Notes: generated by a model not told the origin, from the sequence alone. A stretch of DNA of 64,000 nt from VXYL01 sp963422285 (GCA_963422285.2 CAXXJO010000002.1:1116001-1180000), one strand, 5' to 3'. Counted from the first letter of the stretch, positions 37,313 through 48,060 are shown. A program made the numbers and translations.

Positions 37313-39837
37313 GCCGCCCCCCGATCCGGTTGCTGGTCATTGGATCGCCTGGACAATCTGGCTTCAGTCTCCACGAAGTTCCGGTAGCGCCCGCCTTCGA
37401 TGTCCATGAGCTGTTCGTGGGATCCGTTCTCCACAATCCGACCCTCATCCAGATACAGTATCCGATCCCCTTGCTGAATCGTCGAGATGCGGTGGGTGAT
37501 CAGGAAGATGGCTCGGTGCCGGCCCCACGCGGACAGGCGTTCGAGAACCTTGTGTTCGGTATGGGCGTCGAGCGCGGACGTGGGTTCGTCCAGTATCAGT
37601 ATCGGAGTGTTCTTGACGACCGCTCGGGCAATCGACAACCGCTGGCGTTGCCCCGTGGACAACTTGCCGCCCCGGTCGCCGAGCACCGTGTCAAGACCGT
37701 CCGGCAGTCCGGCGATGTACTCGTCCACGCAGGCGACCTCGGCGGCCTCAAGGACCTGCCCGTCTGTAGCATCGGGTATGGCGTAGCGGATGTTATCGCG
37801 CACGGACATGCCGAACAGCACGTTCTCCTGCAGCGCAACAGACACGTTGTCGCGCAGGCTGTCCACATCCAACTGCCGGAGGTCGACCCCGTCGATGAAA
37901 ACCGTCCCAGAGTCTGGATCGAAGAGTCGGGCCAACAGGCTCATTAGAGTGCTTTTGCCCGAACCGGTTGGCCCTACGATGGCGGTGATCGTGCCTAGCT
38001 CGACTGCGAAACTAATAGTACGCAATACGGGTCGATCCGATTGGTACGCGAAAGTGACATTGTCAAAACGGATATCGCGGCTGAAAGTCTGCATCGGAAC
38101 AGCATTTGGGCTGTTCTTCACGTCAGGTTCGATGTCGAGAATGTCGAACACGCGATTGAGCCCCATGGCCATGTCCTGCGCCTGTGTCCACCGCTCGACC
38201 AGATCCCGCACCGACACGCTGGACGCGCCAAGCTGATCCTGTGCCGACTGGTACGCGGAGAGATTCCACTTCAGGAAACTAAGGCCAACCAGACCAACCA
38301 GCACCGTGGCGAAGGTCTCCCGTTCTCCATAAGCCCAGACGGCTGTCAGGAACTGCCCAGCGAGCAATACGCCCGCCGCTAATGAAAAAGTCACGATGCC
38401 GACGATGGCCATCAGGGAGCGGACGCGATAGGAGGCGTTGAAAGCGGCAACCGAATCCGCTTCCAGACATTGCTGCTCGACCTCCTCCGTACCGTAGGCT
38501 TTGAGAATCCGAACAGCGGCGAACGTTTCCTGGACACGTGACGTGAAATCCGAATTCGCTGCTCTGGCGGCGAGAGACTTTTCGCGCATGCGGGGCGAGT
38601 ACCAGAGTCCCCATAAAACGGCCGTAGCCACAATGCCGAGCGTCATAGCGCCCAAGACGGGGTCGAGCGCGGCGAGGAAAACGACTCCCGTGGCATAAGT
38701 GATCAGCAGCTGCAATGCTTGTGCAACCGTACCGATTACGGCCGTGACCTGTGCGCTGTCCTGATAGATGCGGTATACCGAATCGCCCACCCGGTGATCG
38801 CTGTGATATCGAAGCGACAACCTGTGCCAACGCTCCAACAAGGCCATCCTCAGATCCTGGTTCACGCGCTGCATGATGAAGATGTAGTAGTACGGCAAGA
38901 GCATCATCATGGGGATCAGCGCGATCCACGAAAACACCATGAACACCGCGTATACCCACTTCAGGCCATGTCTCTGCTCGGCAGTGAGCGGTGCCATATC
39001 GACGTTCGGTTCGGTGCCGCCCCTGTTTGCAACCATTGACTCCGCACCGACCACGGATTCGCCGGCCAGTTCCGGCTGACCGATGAAGTCGGCCAAGAAA
39101 GGCGTCAAGGGCTTGGCCTGCAGGATGGACTGGCTGATCAAGTCCACGGAGAAGAGGGCAATCACCATCGTCAGCAGCGTCGAGGCCCAGAGCAATACGA
39201 AGTAGTAGACCAAGTGGCTGCCGAGGCGAATGCGGAATCGCAGCTTCCCCTCGTCAACGCGGTACTGCAGCACCCAGACGCAGACGCAACCAACCGAGAC
39301 AAGTCCTACGCAAACGTTGTCGGCAAGTCCATCGACGGCAAAGACGGCAAACAGGAACGACGACGCCCCGATGAACGCCAGCGCAAGAGAGGCGGCAACA
39401 TACACTCGGCCTTTCGCGAACAGCAGCAGCCAGACGAGAACGGTCATGAGAACCGTAGCGGCCAGCAATAGATCGTGGAGCCGATTGGTTCCCGGAGACA
39501 CCGACCAGGCGAGCGGACCCAGCGCGGCCAGTACCGTGACCAGCGGCGGGACATGGCGAAAGCTCCATGCTCGGTCCGCGCCTGCGGATGCGGGGACGGC
39601 TGGTTCTTCGGACTCGGCAGATATCCTCCACCGCAGTTCGCGCCAATACCCGATAGTCTGAGGCAGCAGATACGGCCACGTCCGCACCAAAATCCTGATG
39701 ATCGCGACGAAACCCAGCTTGTCGGGAGCCTCGTGGCTCGCCGGGGCTTTCCTCTCGCCCCAAAAAGGGAGCGCCCGGGCCTGCTTCAGATCGTCCATTC
39801 CGTTGTTGGTCTGATCGTCACCAGAGTCTGGTCGCAT
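37309..39837 (-). CDS. ABC exporter half-transporter with extended N-terminal membrane region
   Basis: An 842-aa ABC exporter, about 200 aa longer than usual because extra hydrophobic segments (LHDLLLAATVLMTVLVWLLL, SLALAFIGASSFLFAVFAVD) precede the standard six-helix domain (WIALIPMMMLLPYYYIFIMQ, ITYATGVVFLAALDPVLGAM). The nucleotide-binding domain has Walker A GPTGSGKSTLMS, signature LSTGQRQRLSIARA, Walker B ILILDEPTSALD and H-loop LITHRISTIQQ. Overlaps the following half-transporter by four bases (ATGA). Lies 197 bases downstream of a TonB-dependent receptor gene on the same strand, so all three may form one operon for an extracytoplasmic metabolite, with uptake across the outer membrane and export (or import) across the inner one. 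Confidence 0.92.
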   Translation of the reverse strand: MRPDSGDDQTNNGMDDLKQARALPFWGERKAPASHEAPDKLGFVAIIRILVRTWPYLLPQTIGYWRELRWRISAESEEPAVPASAGADRAWSFRHVPPLVTVLAALGPLAWSVSPGTNRLHDLLLAATVLMTVLVWLLLFAKGRVYVAASLALAFIGASSFLFAVFAVDGLADNVCVGLVSVGCVCVWVLQYRVDEGKLRFRIRLGSHLVYYFVLLWASTLLTMVIALFSVDLISQSILQAKPLTPFLADFIGQPELAGESVVGAESMVANRGGTEPNVDMAPLTAEQRHGLKWVYAVFMVFSWIALIPMMMLLPYYYIFIMQRVNQDLRMALLERWHRLSLRYHSDHRVGDSVYRIYQDSAQVTAVIGTVAQALQLLITYATGVVFLAALDPVLGAMTLGIVATAVLWGLWYSPRMREKSLAARAANSDFTSRVQETFAAVRILKAYGTEEVEQQCLEADSVAAFNASYRVRSLMAIVGIVTFSLAAGVLLAGQFLTAVWAYGERETFATVLVGLVGLSFLKWNLSAYQSAQDQLGASSVSVRDLVERWTQAQDMAMGLNRVFDILDIEPDVKNSPNAVPMQTFSRDIRFDNVTFAYQSDRPVLRTISFAVELGTITAIVGPTGSGKSTLMSLLARLFDPDSGTVFIDGVDLRQLDVDSLRDNVSVALQENVLFGMSVRDNIRYAIPDATDGQVLEAAEVACVDEYIAGLPDGLDTVLGDRGGKLSTGQRQRLSIARAVVKNTPILILDEPTSALDAHTEHKVLERLSAWGRHRAIFLITHRISTIQQGDRILYLDEGRIVENGSHEQLMDIEGGRYRNFVETEARLSRRSNDQQPDRGAA

Positions 39838-40034
39838 ATCCCATGGTCCGCTGCGTGTCCACTACGATGCCGACCCCATCGCGGCAATGGACTGCGCAAC
39901 GACCAGCCAGCTCGCGCCGACGGCCGGAGCCGAACGATCCAACGCCAAGCCGAGGAGAGCTGTGCAGAGGAAAGCTCAAGGGGAGTATGCTGCCCCCCTT
40001 TGCCGGGTCGGTCTACTACACAACGCCGAGAACG

Positions 40035-42755
40035 CTATTTAAACGACCGATAGCGCACTTGCAGGCCGAGTTCGCGCGGGTGCGTGGGATATCCCAACGA
40101 GGGATTGCCGCCAAGCCCGCTTATGGGCAGGAACTCGACCAGCCCAACCTCGTCGAAGATGTTCTGCACGAAGACCAAGACGGACCACCGTTCATCCGCG
40201 GAAGTCCACATCGCATTCGCATCCCACCGTCCATAGGACGGTATCTCGTAGTCTGGAATATTGCCGATGTTGGGGTGCTGGAAGCCGGTAAAGGCGTATG
40301 TGGCATGGAACTGAATGTCGCTGCCGTTGCCGAGCGAACGCTCGTGAGCCAGCGTTAAGGCCAGCTTGTTCTTGGGCTGCATCGGCAGCTGGTTGCCGGT
40401 CATATCGGTCGCCAGCGGGTAGGGGCTGGTGGTCGGCTGGCCGGTATCGAAGTCGATGTGGTCCCACTGTCCGTATTCCGCATAGGGGTTGTCCCAGATC
40501 ACCGAGGAATGCGGGCCGATCTCCGAATCCTGGAAGGCGTAGAAGCCGCTCAACCGCCATTGTTCGGTGATGTAGTAGCTGAACTCGAAGTCGACGCCCC
40601 AGATCTGGGTGTCGTCGATATTGGAGGTGTACTCGAGCAGCGGCGAAGACGAGAACGACGCCACCGTCAGTCCCGGCGGTGGCGGCTGGTTGCCGGAGAG
40701 CTGAAAGCCTTCGTAGTCGTTGCGCCAGAGGCCGACTGCGTACTGCAGACGCGAGTCGAACGCGAGACCCTTGGCGCCGACTTCGTAGTTGACCAGAGTC
40801 TCTTCTCCGATTTGGGGGAGATCTACGCCCGGTATCGGCGTATTGAATCCGCCGGAGCGATAGCCCGTGGATATGCGGCCGTAGATCAGACCGTCGTTGT
40901 CGGTCGTGTACTCGAGGCTGATGTGGCCAATCGTTTTGTCCCAGGTCTGCGACTGATCGACGCCCCCGTTTGGAAAAAAGACCCCGGTCAGCGCGCCACC
41001 GAGCACAACCAAGGCGAACCCGCCCCCAGCCTCCGGCTTCTGCGCCTTTTCGTCTTCCGTCCAGCGCAGGCCGCCCGACACGGTCCAATGGTCGTCGAAC
41101 CTGTAGGTACCGCTGAAGAACGCGGCCCGAGTTTCCGATTCGGCACCGGTGTAGAAGCGCACGGTCTCGGTATGCTCCGAACCTTCTGGACAGTACCAGT
41201 ACAGGCCCTCCCACTGGTCCGCCTGCGCGGGGTCGCTGGTACCGATGCCGAAAGCTTCGACCACATTGGTCATCACATCCTGGCAGTTCCTGGCCTCCAC
41301 AAAGCCGTAGATCGGCGATGCCGCCACCGCCTGTTCGTCGGCGGTGCCGAAACGATACGGCCGGGTCTGGTCTACTCTGACGAGGTCCCAGAAGGTGGTG
41401 TTCTCATAGGCGAAGAGACCGGCAATGAAGTTGAAGGGTCCCGACAAGCTCGAGGACATCTGCAACTCGTGCGAAGTCTCGTCGTAGAGGTACGGCAGCG
41501 CGTAGTGCGTGTCTTCGAAGGGGGTCGCCAGTCCGTCCGAGGCGACGGTGTGGTCTCCCGGCGTCGCAACGCGGTTCGCGTAGTCGGCGTCCTTGGCGTT
41601 GATCATGCTGACGTCGCTGTCGTTGAAGCTGTAGCGCACCCTCAAGGTCTCCGTGAGCTGGTATTGCGCATACAGGTTGACCTGGTCGGCTTCGCTGTCC
41701 TGCCAGCCGGTGAAGTTGAGCGCGACTTTGTTCTCGATGTCACCGCACTTGAAGCCCGGCATGCCGATAGGGCAATCCGGATCGATGGCTGGATTGGGTG
41801 TTGCGTAGCGATAGAGATCATTCGGCACTTCCGACGCTCCCGGAGGAGGGTCGGCATACTGACCGCCTTGCGGGCCAAGAGTGACGAACGGATCCGTTCT
41901 GTTCAGATTGTTGATCGTCACCAGGGATCTGGGTATCCCCTTGTCCTCCACGCGGGAGGCGCGAACGTTCATGTCGAATCGCTCGGTCCTATAGCGCAGC
42001 TGCGGCGCAAAGAAGCGGTGATCCGGCTTGTCGTAGTCCCCGCCGAGGCCGATGTTCTCCTGTCTGCCGTCGCCGACGTGCATGCCGCCCGTCAGACGGA
42101 AACTCAACTGATCGCTGATTGGGCCGCCGATCGCAGCGTTGACGCGCTGCTGCGAAACGTCGGTGGCCTCGGCCATCACTTCCGCGTCCCACTCGTCCGT
42201 GGGCTTCTTGTAGACCAGGTTGACCGACCCGGCGATGGAGTTGCGGCCGTTCAGGGTACCCTGGGGCCCGCGCGCCACCTCGATGCGCGCCAAGTCGAAG
42301 CCGCCGCCGGGCAATGTGCCGTACAGCCCCACCGTGTAGGCGCCATCGACATAGGTCGCCACAGCGCGGTCGGTGTGGGTCTGACCCGCTATTCGAGTTC
42401 CGATTCCGCGGATGACTGTTCCCTGACCTTCCTGATCCATCTCGTCGCCGAACTGCAGACCCGGAACCAGGCTTTGCAGATCGGTCTTGTCCTGGAGCAC
42501 GAACTCTTCCAGAGCTTTCGAGTCGAACGCCGTGATCGTCATCGGCACCTCGAGGATGTTCTCCTCGACCTTCTCCGCGGTCACTACGATCTCCTCGTGA
42601 TACGCCGTGCGCGACCGGTCGTCCTCCGCACCCATAGCTGCTTCGGACACGGTGCCGGTCTGACCCCGCGTCGGCGAGGCCAGGAGCGACAGGCCGAGAA
42701 TCAGAAAGGCGAACGTCTTGGCGGTCCTGGGTCGGGTTCGAAATCTGCTCTCCAT
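40035..42755 (-). CDS. TonB-dependent outer-membrane receptor
   Basis: A 906-aa ligand-gated outer-membrane porin. A signal peptide is visible (TAKTFAFLILGLSLLASPTRG), followed by the TonB box-like EEIVVTAEKVEEN, and the plug domain with LQSLVPGLQFGDEM, GTVIRGIGTRIAGQ and FDLARIEVARGPQGTLNGRN followed by SIAGSVNLVYKKPTDEWDAE. The rest is a beta-barrel of repeated amphipathic strands, ending LQVRYRSFK, so the protein is complete. ATG 42755 has GAGAGGAC upstream. Ligand unknown; the GTLNGRNSIAG plug pattern is typical of the siderophore/organic-substrate receptor clade common in marine proteobacteria. Confidence 0.93.
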   Translation of the reverse strand: MESRFRTRPRTAKTFAFLILGLSLLASPTRGQTGTVSEAAMGAEDDRSRTAYHEEIVVTAEKVEENILEVPMTITAFDSKALEEFVLQDKTDLQSLVPGLQFGDEMDQEGQGTVIRGIGTRIAGQTHTDRAVATYVDGAYTVGLYGTLPGGGFDLARIEVARGPQGTLNGRNSIAGSVNLVYKKPTDEWDAEVMAEATDVSQQRVNAAIGGPISDQLSFRLTGGMHVGDGRQENIGLGGDYDKPDHRFFAPQLRYRTERFDMNVRASRVEDKGIPRSLVTINNLNRTDPFVTLGPQGGQYADPPPGASEVPNDLYRYATPNPAIDPDCPIGMPGFKCGDIENKVALNFTGWQDSEADQVNLYAQYQLTETLRVRYSFNDSDVSMINAKDADYANRVATPGDHTVASDGLATPFEDTHYALPYLYDETSHELQMSSSLSGPFNFIAGLFAYENTTFWDLVRVDQTRPYRFGTADEQAVAASPIYGFVEARNCQDVMTNVVEAFGIGTSDPAQADQWEGLYWYCPEGSEHTETVRFYTGAESETRAAFFSGTYRFDDHWTVSGGLRWTEDEKAQKPEAGGGFALVVLGGALTGVFFPNGGVDQSQTWDKTIGHISLEYTTDNDGLIYGRISTGYRSGGFNTPIPGVDLPQIGEETLVNYEVGAKGLAFDSRLQYAVGLWRNDYEGFQLSGNQPPPPGLTVASFSSSPLLEYTSNIDDTQIWGVDFEFSYYITEQWRLSGFYAFQDSEIGPHSSVIWDNPYAEYGQWDHIDFDTGQPTTSPYPLATDMTGNQLPMQPKNKLALTLAHERSLGNGSDIQFHATYAFTGFQHPNIGNIPDYEIPSYGRWDANAMWTSADERWSVLVFVQNIFDEVGLVEFLPISGLGGNPSLGYPTHPRELGLQVRYRSFK

Positions 42756-44546
42756 AAGGTCCTCTCTAGTTTGCGTCGAGAATCTCCCCAGCCTCCCCTA
42801 GGACTGGGGCAAGTCGCCGTATTGGCCCTTGCCAATCGCATCAACAGAGTACTTTGCCTCCTAGATTCACGCAAGTTCATGTCCGGGCCAGGGGCAATGG
42901 CGTTGAACGCTCGGCATCCGCGCTGGCTCCGAGTATCGCAACCAACCCTTGAAGGCGGCGACCAAAGCCGCGGTCACGAGACGAATCCTGCGACTTGGCG
43001 TCCAACGACACCCAAGTCGCAGCGAGAGGCACCGGTACGCGGGGGCTCGCCGTGTTACGGGCCGAGGGGTCGAATTCCGAGAGCTCGCCGGGGTACTGGC
43101 CGGTCATCCTGAACGAGGTCGACGCCCATCCGATGCCCCCCGGTTCCGGGGCGAAGTTCCCGATCTCGGCTTGCTGGAGCGGGACGTGAAGGTCTGCTTG
43201 GCATCGGGCGGCACCAAGCATGACGTCGCCATCCCGCCCGGGGCATCAAGTGTTGGTGCGACTGCATCCGGTCCATCTCGCCCTGGCGCATCATGTCGGA
43301 TCGCGGGCAGGACAGCGACCCCGAGCACGCGGACCGAATTCGTCCCAGGCGTCGTGCAGGTCTCGCCGATCCGCAGCGACCCCGAACGCGCGGGGACCGA
43401 GCGTTGTGGATTTCGGGGCGGTGAACGGAAGCGACAGCACAGGGGCGCCACCTGCGTGACAGTCGCCATCCGCAATCCGGCCGAGCACGTGCGGGCTGGG
43501 AGGTTCTGTTGCTTGTCGACACCAAGGCACCGTCGCCCCGGTTGTGCCTGAAGTGGTTCGCATGGCATTGCCGAAGACGTAGAAATCCACATCCCCGTCG
43601 CCTTCAACGTCTGCGGGCGCGATGCCGCCGCGTCTGCGGTTTTTCTTCCGTCATCCCGGCGACATCGTTGCCGAACGACCAATTGCACGACGACGCGAGG
43701 CCTCGTTCAAAAGCCAAGCCGCTTTCCACGGAGGCGGGTGCCGGCGCAATCGGAACAGCGACAGGCGCGACGAACGCCGCCACCGCCGCAGCCCGCGGCG
43801 AGGACGGGCAGCCAGACGAGCCTCCCAGGAACCGTTGCCGGAGGGAGCAGTGCGGCCGGCGGCGGTTGTCGCATGCGACGTCGGCGTGGCCAGCCCGGAG
43901 TCGGCGCACCGCAAACGGCGCGTTCCAGCGCACAGCGAAAACGAGGCACCGGGACGACCCCGTGAGGCAGCAAAGTCCTCGCATGGTCCATTCCGACCCC
44001 ACGCCACCTTGTACGAGACCACACCGAGAACAAGCGCCAACTTGCATTCGGCGTCGACTGCCTTCTAGGCTCGATCAGTCTCTGTAGATCCTGTGTTGAC
44101 GTTTCAACATCGCGTTGGTTCCAGTGCCAATCGAGAATATGCGTTCCTATTCACACGGCATCATCGAGATTGCTCGCTTGTCCTCTGGACGATGTCCAGA
44201 ATTTCCACCAGCCTATGCGCAACCCCAGCAAGGCAGCCCGGCGATTGAGAGCAGGAAGTAGGGCTTTAGCGACCCGTCCGTTCGATTGGCCAGAACCCGA
44301 GTCGAGATGTCTGCGTCCGACTCGTCTGACACGTGTTCGGTGGCCAATGCCATCGCCGGATCAAAGCCACGAACGGCCTGATTCGATGCCATCACGCCAG
44401 CCCTGTTGCAGACGTTATGGAATTGGATGCAGTGTCGGCGACCATAGTGCGGACCTTGCGGCCAAGGCGTCCTGCAACTGGCTTGGCGAAGAGGCTGGTC
44501 CAGCGGCTAAACTCCCATCGGGGCAAGAGAGCAGAGGTGAAGCGAC
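42756..44546. other. Long gap (1.8 kb) without a recognised gene
   Basis: The first 150 bases are the receptor promoter region. From about 42880 to 43690 the minus strand reads as short phrases in alternating frames (for example EIGNFAPEPGGIGWASTSFR), which might be a decayed gene, but I cannot name it. From 43700 to 44546 all frames are Arg/Ala-rich and unsupported. Confidence 0.45.
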
Positions 44547-45916
44547 ATGCAGGCGGAAGAAGCCAAGAAGCGTATTCTGGAGGGGAAGACCTCGCAGGCG
44601 GTGCGCCGCAAGCTGATTGCGCGGACCCCGCAGTCGGCGCAGGCGAAGGCTCGGAGCAAGTCGCTCTCCCAGGAAATCGTGCGCACCGTGGCATTGCCGC
44701 ATGCCATATACATCGATGCCGCCGATGGTTGTCGAATGACGGACGTGGACGGCAACGCCTACATCGATATGACGATGGGCTTCGGCCCCTGCGTACTTGG
44801 CCACCGGCCGCCGGCCGTGGCTGCCGCCGTTCAGGAACAGCTGGCCAAGGGCTGGCACTTCGGCATCCCGAACGCCCTGCAGGCGGAGCTGGCCATGCTG
44901 GTGGAAAACGCGGCGCCCTGCGGAGAGCGGGTGGTGTTCTTCAACACCGGCGCCGAAGCCACCCTGAGCGCGATGCGGGCTGCCGCGCCTTCACGGGCAA
45001 GACCAGAATCGCCACCTTCGACGGCTGCTACCACGGCGCTCACGACTACGCGCTCATCCATGCGGATCCGCAGAGCGAACGTTCGCGCCCCCAGGGCATG
45101 GCGCTCGGCGCAGGAATACCCGAGGTCATCCGCAACGAGACCATGTTGATGCTGCCGTACCGCGACGACGCGGCATTCGACTTGATTCGCGAGCAAAAGG
45201 ACGATCTGGCGGCGGTGTTCATCGAACCGGTGCAAAGCTCCAACCCGCGGCTGGACTGCGCCGGCTTCTTGCAGAGGCTCCAAGCCGTCTGCCGAGAGCA
45301 CGAAGTGCTGCTGTGCTTCGATGAGGTCATCACCGGCTTTCGCATCGCTTTCGGCGGCTGCCAGGAACACTACGGCATCACTCCGGATCTGGCCACCTAT
45401 GGCAAGGCGCTGGCGGCCGGCCTTCCCATCGGCGCTGTCGCAGGAAGCCGCGAGGTGATGAATTGTTTTTCCGGCCTCGACGGCGCGCCCTGGATATTCT
45501 CCGGCGGCACCTTCAACGGCAATCCGCTGTCGATGGCGGCGGGAATCGTCGCGCTGACGGGAATGCGCGACAGCAAGGACACCCTGTACCCATACCTGAT
45601 GGAACAGGGCAACCGTCTGGCGGCGGAAGTGAACGGCTTCTGCCAGGAGCATGGGTTCGTCGCTCAACTAATGAATGGCGGCTCCATGTTCCATCTGCGG
45701 TTTCAGAATGCCCCTATCAACAGCTCGCGGGATTTCAAAGAGGGCGTCAAGTAGGTGGAGCAAGAGTTCTACCTGCATCTGCTTGGCCACGGCGTCATCA
45801 TCCCGGGCATTCATCTGGCCTTCATCAGCCAAGCCCATAGGCCGGCGGATGTCGATCAGATCGTCGACGCCTTCAAGCGCTCCTTCATGGATCTGCGCGC
45901 AGACGGGTTGCTGTAA
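44547..45916 (+). pseudogene. Class III aminotransferase (GSA-aminomutase-like), frameshift plus amber codon
   Basis: Complete length, about 456 aa, but with two lesions. ATG 44547 follows AGAGGTGAAG; the N-terminal part runs to VFFNTGAEATLSAMRAA, then a one-base indel near 44980-44985 shifts to RAFTGKTRIATFDGCYHGAH. Continues with LAAVFIEPVQSSNPRLD, LLCFDEVITGFRIAFGG, ATYGKALAAGLPIGAVAGSR (Schiff-base Lys) and IFSGGTFNGNPLSMAAG. An in-frame TAG (45752-45754) then interrupts FKEGVK-VEQEFYLHLLGHG; the paralogue at 31576 has Trp there (KWAERVF), so TGG to TAG is likely. The true end is TAA 45914-45916 after MDLRADGLL. The catalytic residues survive. Confidence 0.83.
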
Positions 45917-46269
45917 CGCGGAACCAGGATCGGTTTGGACGCAACGCGCCGACGGTCGCACGCGGCATGTCGGCAACGCCGCCGTGTCGAACCGCCCGGG
46001 GAGAGGTCAGCGACGCCCTTGGCATCGACCGCGCATGGCATGAACGCGAAAGGCCGCCACCCAAGAATCCGGAACACGGCGCTTCGCGGGGCCACCCGCA
46101 CTGTTCAATCAACGGGATCCGTGGATTCCAATGGATTTTTTCCGACGGATGCTAGGCTTGGGCTAAAGCGAAAGTTGCGCAGAAATCTCGTACAACGACC
46201 CTGCTGGCAGGAATCGAGGAACTCGACAAGGGCCGCAATAAGCGGCCTTGCGGTCCCAGGCCGCGGTTG
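45917..46269. other. Intergenic gap between convergent genes
   Basis: About 350 bases with no gene. Near its right end is the hairpin described separately. Confidence 0.5.
46228..46250. terminator. Hairpin between convergent genes, possible terminator
   Basis: GGCCGC / AATAA / GCGGCC at 46231-46247, extended by CAAG/CTTG with one bulged G. It lies just past the stop of the GH32 gene on the minus strand and past the aminotransferase on the plus strand. A T-run is lacking on both strands, so intrinsic termination is uncertain. Confidence 0.4.
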
Positions 46270-48060
46270 TCAGTAGGGATTCGAGGGAAAGATGTTCCAG
46301 GCTTCGAGCGCATGCACTTGGGTTCTGCCGCCGGTGGAGAACAAGCTCACGCCTACGCTGTCGGGTCGTGCGGGGTAGATGCGCCGCATAATGGCCTGTC
46401 TACTGTTCGCGAAAACTTCGACCACGGACTTGTCAACGAAAACGCGCAGCTTCAGCCGCTCGCTTTCCTTCAGCTCGAAAGGTCCCGCCTCTACGGTCTT
46501 GGGCGTGTCTTCAGGTCCGGATGTGCGCGTATCGACTTTCAGCAACTTGTCCTGGGCGTCATAGAAAATCGATGTCTGCTCTTGTCCGTCCTGCGATACG
46601 CATACCTTGACGCCGTATGCCGAAGCCTCGGCACTTTCCATTTCGACAAACAGTTCGAGGCTGTTGCCGCCGATGCCGTCAATGACCAGGTCGGTGCCGG
46701 ACGGCAGCGCCAAGCTTGCCTTCTTGAAGGCCCCATAGCGCAGCGCTTCGATCTCCTCAGGGACATCCATCCGGAGTCCGCCATCATCGCCGAGAGACAA
46801 TGTGCGCGGCAGGCTCAGGGTGCCGGACCAGCCGTGCTCCGACCGTATGCCGAACTGAGGCTCGTCAAGGATCCAGGCCCACATGATTCGGCGGCCCTTG
46901 TCGTCCACCAGGCTCTCCGGCGCAAAGAACGAGTGGTCTACCCAACTCATCTGCGCGTGAGACTCGGGATGGAACTGTTCGTTCTTCCATTCGCCCAGGT
47001 AGTAACGGCAGCCGAGACGGTGACTGATGCACAGCAGAACATCCTTGCCGCTCAGCTTGAAGAAATCGGCGCACGACACGTCCTCGTCCAGCGGCACGCC
47101 CTCGACACCGTGCGCGAACAGATCTCCCGCATACTGCCATTTGCCGTCGAGCGTCGGAGACTTGGCCACACCCGGACGTTTTCCGCCGAAGATGGCATAG
47201 TACGTGTCGTCTTCAAGCCACCCGAAGGGGTCCCATGATGCATACTTGTCGTGGTGCTCGTCCCCTGCCCGGGTCTCGGGCGTAATCGGGTTCGATTCGA
47301 GCTTCTTCCACTCGTTCAGGTCGTCATCGAGGGCCACGGCCAGAGCGTTTCCCTGGCCTTTCTGGTGGTAGCAGATGGTCGGGACGCCATCCTTGTTGAT
47401 GAAGCAGTTTCCGCTATACATGCCATCGAGCAGGCCGGTGGGATGGTGACGCCAGTGGAACAAGTCCGTGCTCGACATGTGACCCCAATGGTCGGCCCTC
47501 TTGCCCGACCGGGTGTCCTGGAATATGTAAAAGAGGTGATACCGGCCCTTCCAGTAGATGGCCCCATTGGGATCGAAGGGCATGGCGACGCCTTCCGGCA
47601 TCACGATGTGGTAGCCCGGACGCGCCCGGTCGCTTAGAACGCGCTCCCGGAGGCGGCGGGCGTTCTCCGCCACCTGGCAACCCTGTTGCGATGCGGCGAT
47701 GGACTCGCACCGCCATATGCCATCGGGTTCCCGCCTCATCCTGACTTCGAACAATCCGCCTCCCGTCGACGAACGAAGCATCGCAGGATCGATAGTGGCC
47801 ACATCTTCGTCGACAACCACCTTGGCGTGATCCAGCACAAACCACTTGCGCTCGACGCGACCTTGGTGGACTTCATTCTGCAAGTACGCCCTTAAATCGG
47901 CTTTGGCCATGCCGGAAGCGCTGGACCAGCCATCCGCGAAGAATGCCAGCTGGCCATCGACATCCCCGGCCTTGGTCGCTGCGCTGTAATCCCGCAGCGC
48001 CGCCAACACCTCGTTCTCGACGCTCGTACCCGGCGAGCTGCTCGCATCCCCGCACATCAC
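46270..48060 (-). CDS. GH32-like glycosidase with N-terminal NTF2-like domain
   Basis: A 596-aa protein. Residues about 15-125 resemble an NTF2/SnoaL fold (VLAALRDYSAATKAGDVDGQ ... GIWRCESIAAS). From about 155 a five-bladed GH32 (sucrose/fructan hydrolase type) domain begins: the nucleophile motif PFDPNGAIYWKGRYHLFY with D163, then SWDPFGWLEDDTYYA with D277 for the transition-state Asp, then DVSCADFFKL at 327-336 at the place of the W-E-C acid/base motif. Here Ser replaces the usual Glu before Cys, so either another acid acts or the enzyme is altered. The C-terminal 150 residues form a GH32-type beta-sandwich (LRVFVDKSVVEVFANSRQAI). No signal peptide was recognised. Fructan or another beta-fructoside is the class substrate. 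Confidence 0.8.
   Translation of the reverse strand: MMCGDASSSPGTSVENEVLAALRDYSAATKAGDVDGQLAFFADGWSSASGMAKADLRAYLQNEVHQGRVERKWFVLDHAKVVVDEDVATIDPAMLRSSTGGGLFEVRMRREPDGIWRCESIAASQQGCQVAENARRLRERVLSDRARPGYHIVMPEGVAMPFDPNGAIYWKGRYHLFYIFQDTRSGKRADHWGHMSSTDLFHWRHHPTGLLDGMYSGNCFINKDGVPTICYHQKGQGNALAVALDDDLNEWKKLESNPITPETRAGDEHHDKYASWDPFGWLEDDTYYAIFGGKRPGVAKSPTLDGKWQYAGDLFAHGVEGVPLDEDVSCADFFKLSGKDVLLCISHRLGCRYYLGEWKNEQFHPESHAQMSWVDHSFFAPESLVDDKGRRIMWAWILDEPQFGIRSEHGWSGTLSLPRTLSLGDDGGLRMDVPEEIEALRYGAFKKASLALPSGTDLVIDGIGGNSLELFVEMESAEASAYGVKVCVSQDGQEQTSIFYDAQDKLLKVDTRTSGPEDTPKTVEAGPFELKESERLKLRVFVDKSVVEVFANSRQAIMRRIYPARPDSVGVSLFSTGGRTQVHALEAWNIFPSNPY

Noticed and set aside
40458..43112. 884-codon open frame on the plus strand
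   Set aside because: Complement of the TonB-dependent receptor gene; translation has no receptor, enzyme or membrane pattern.
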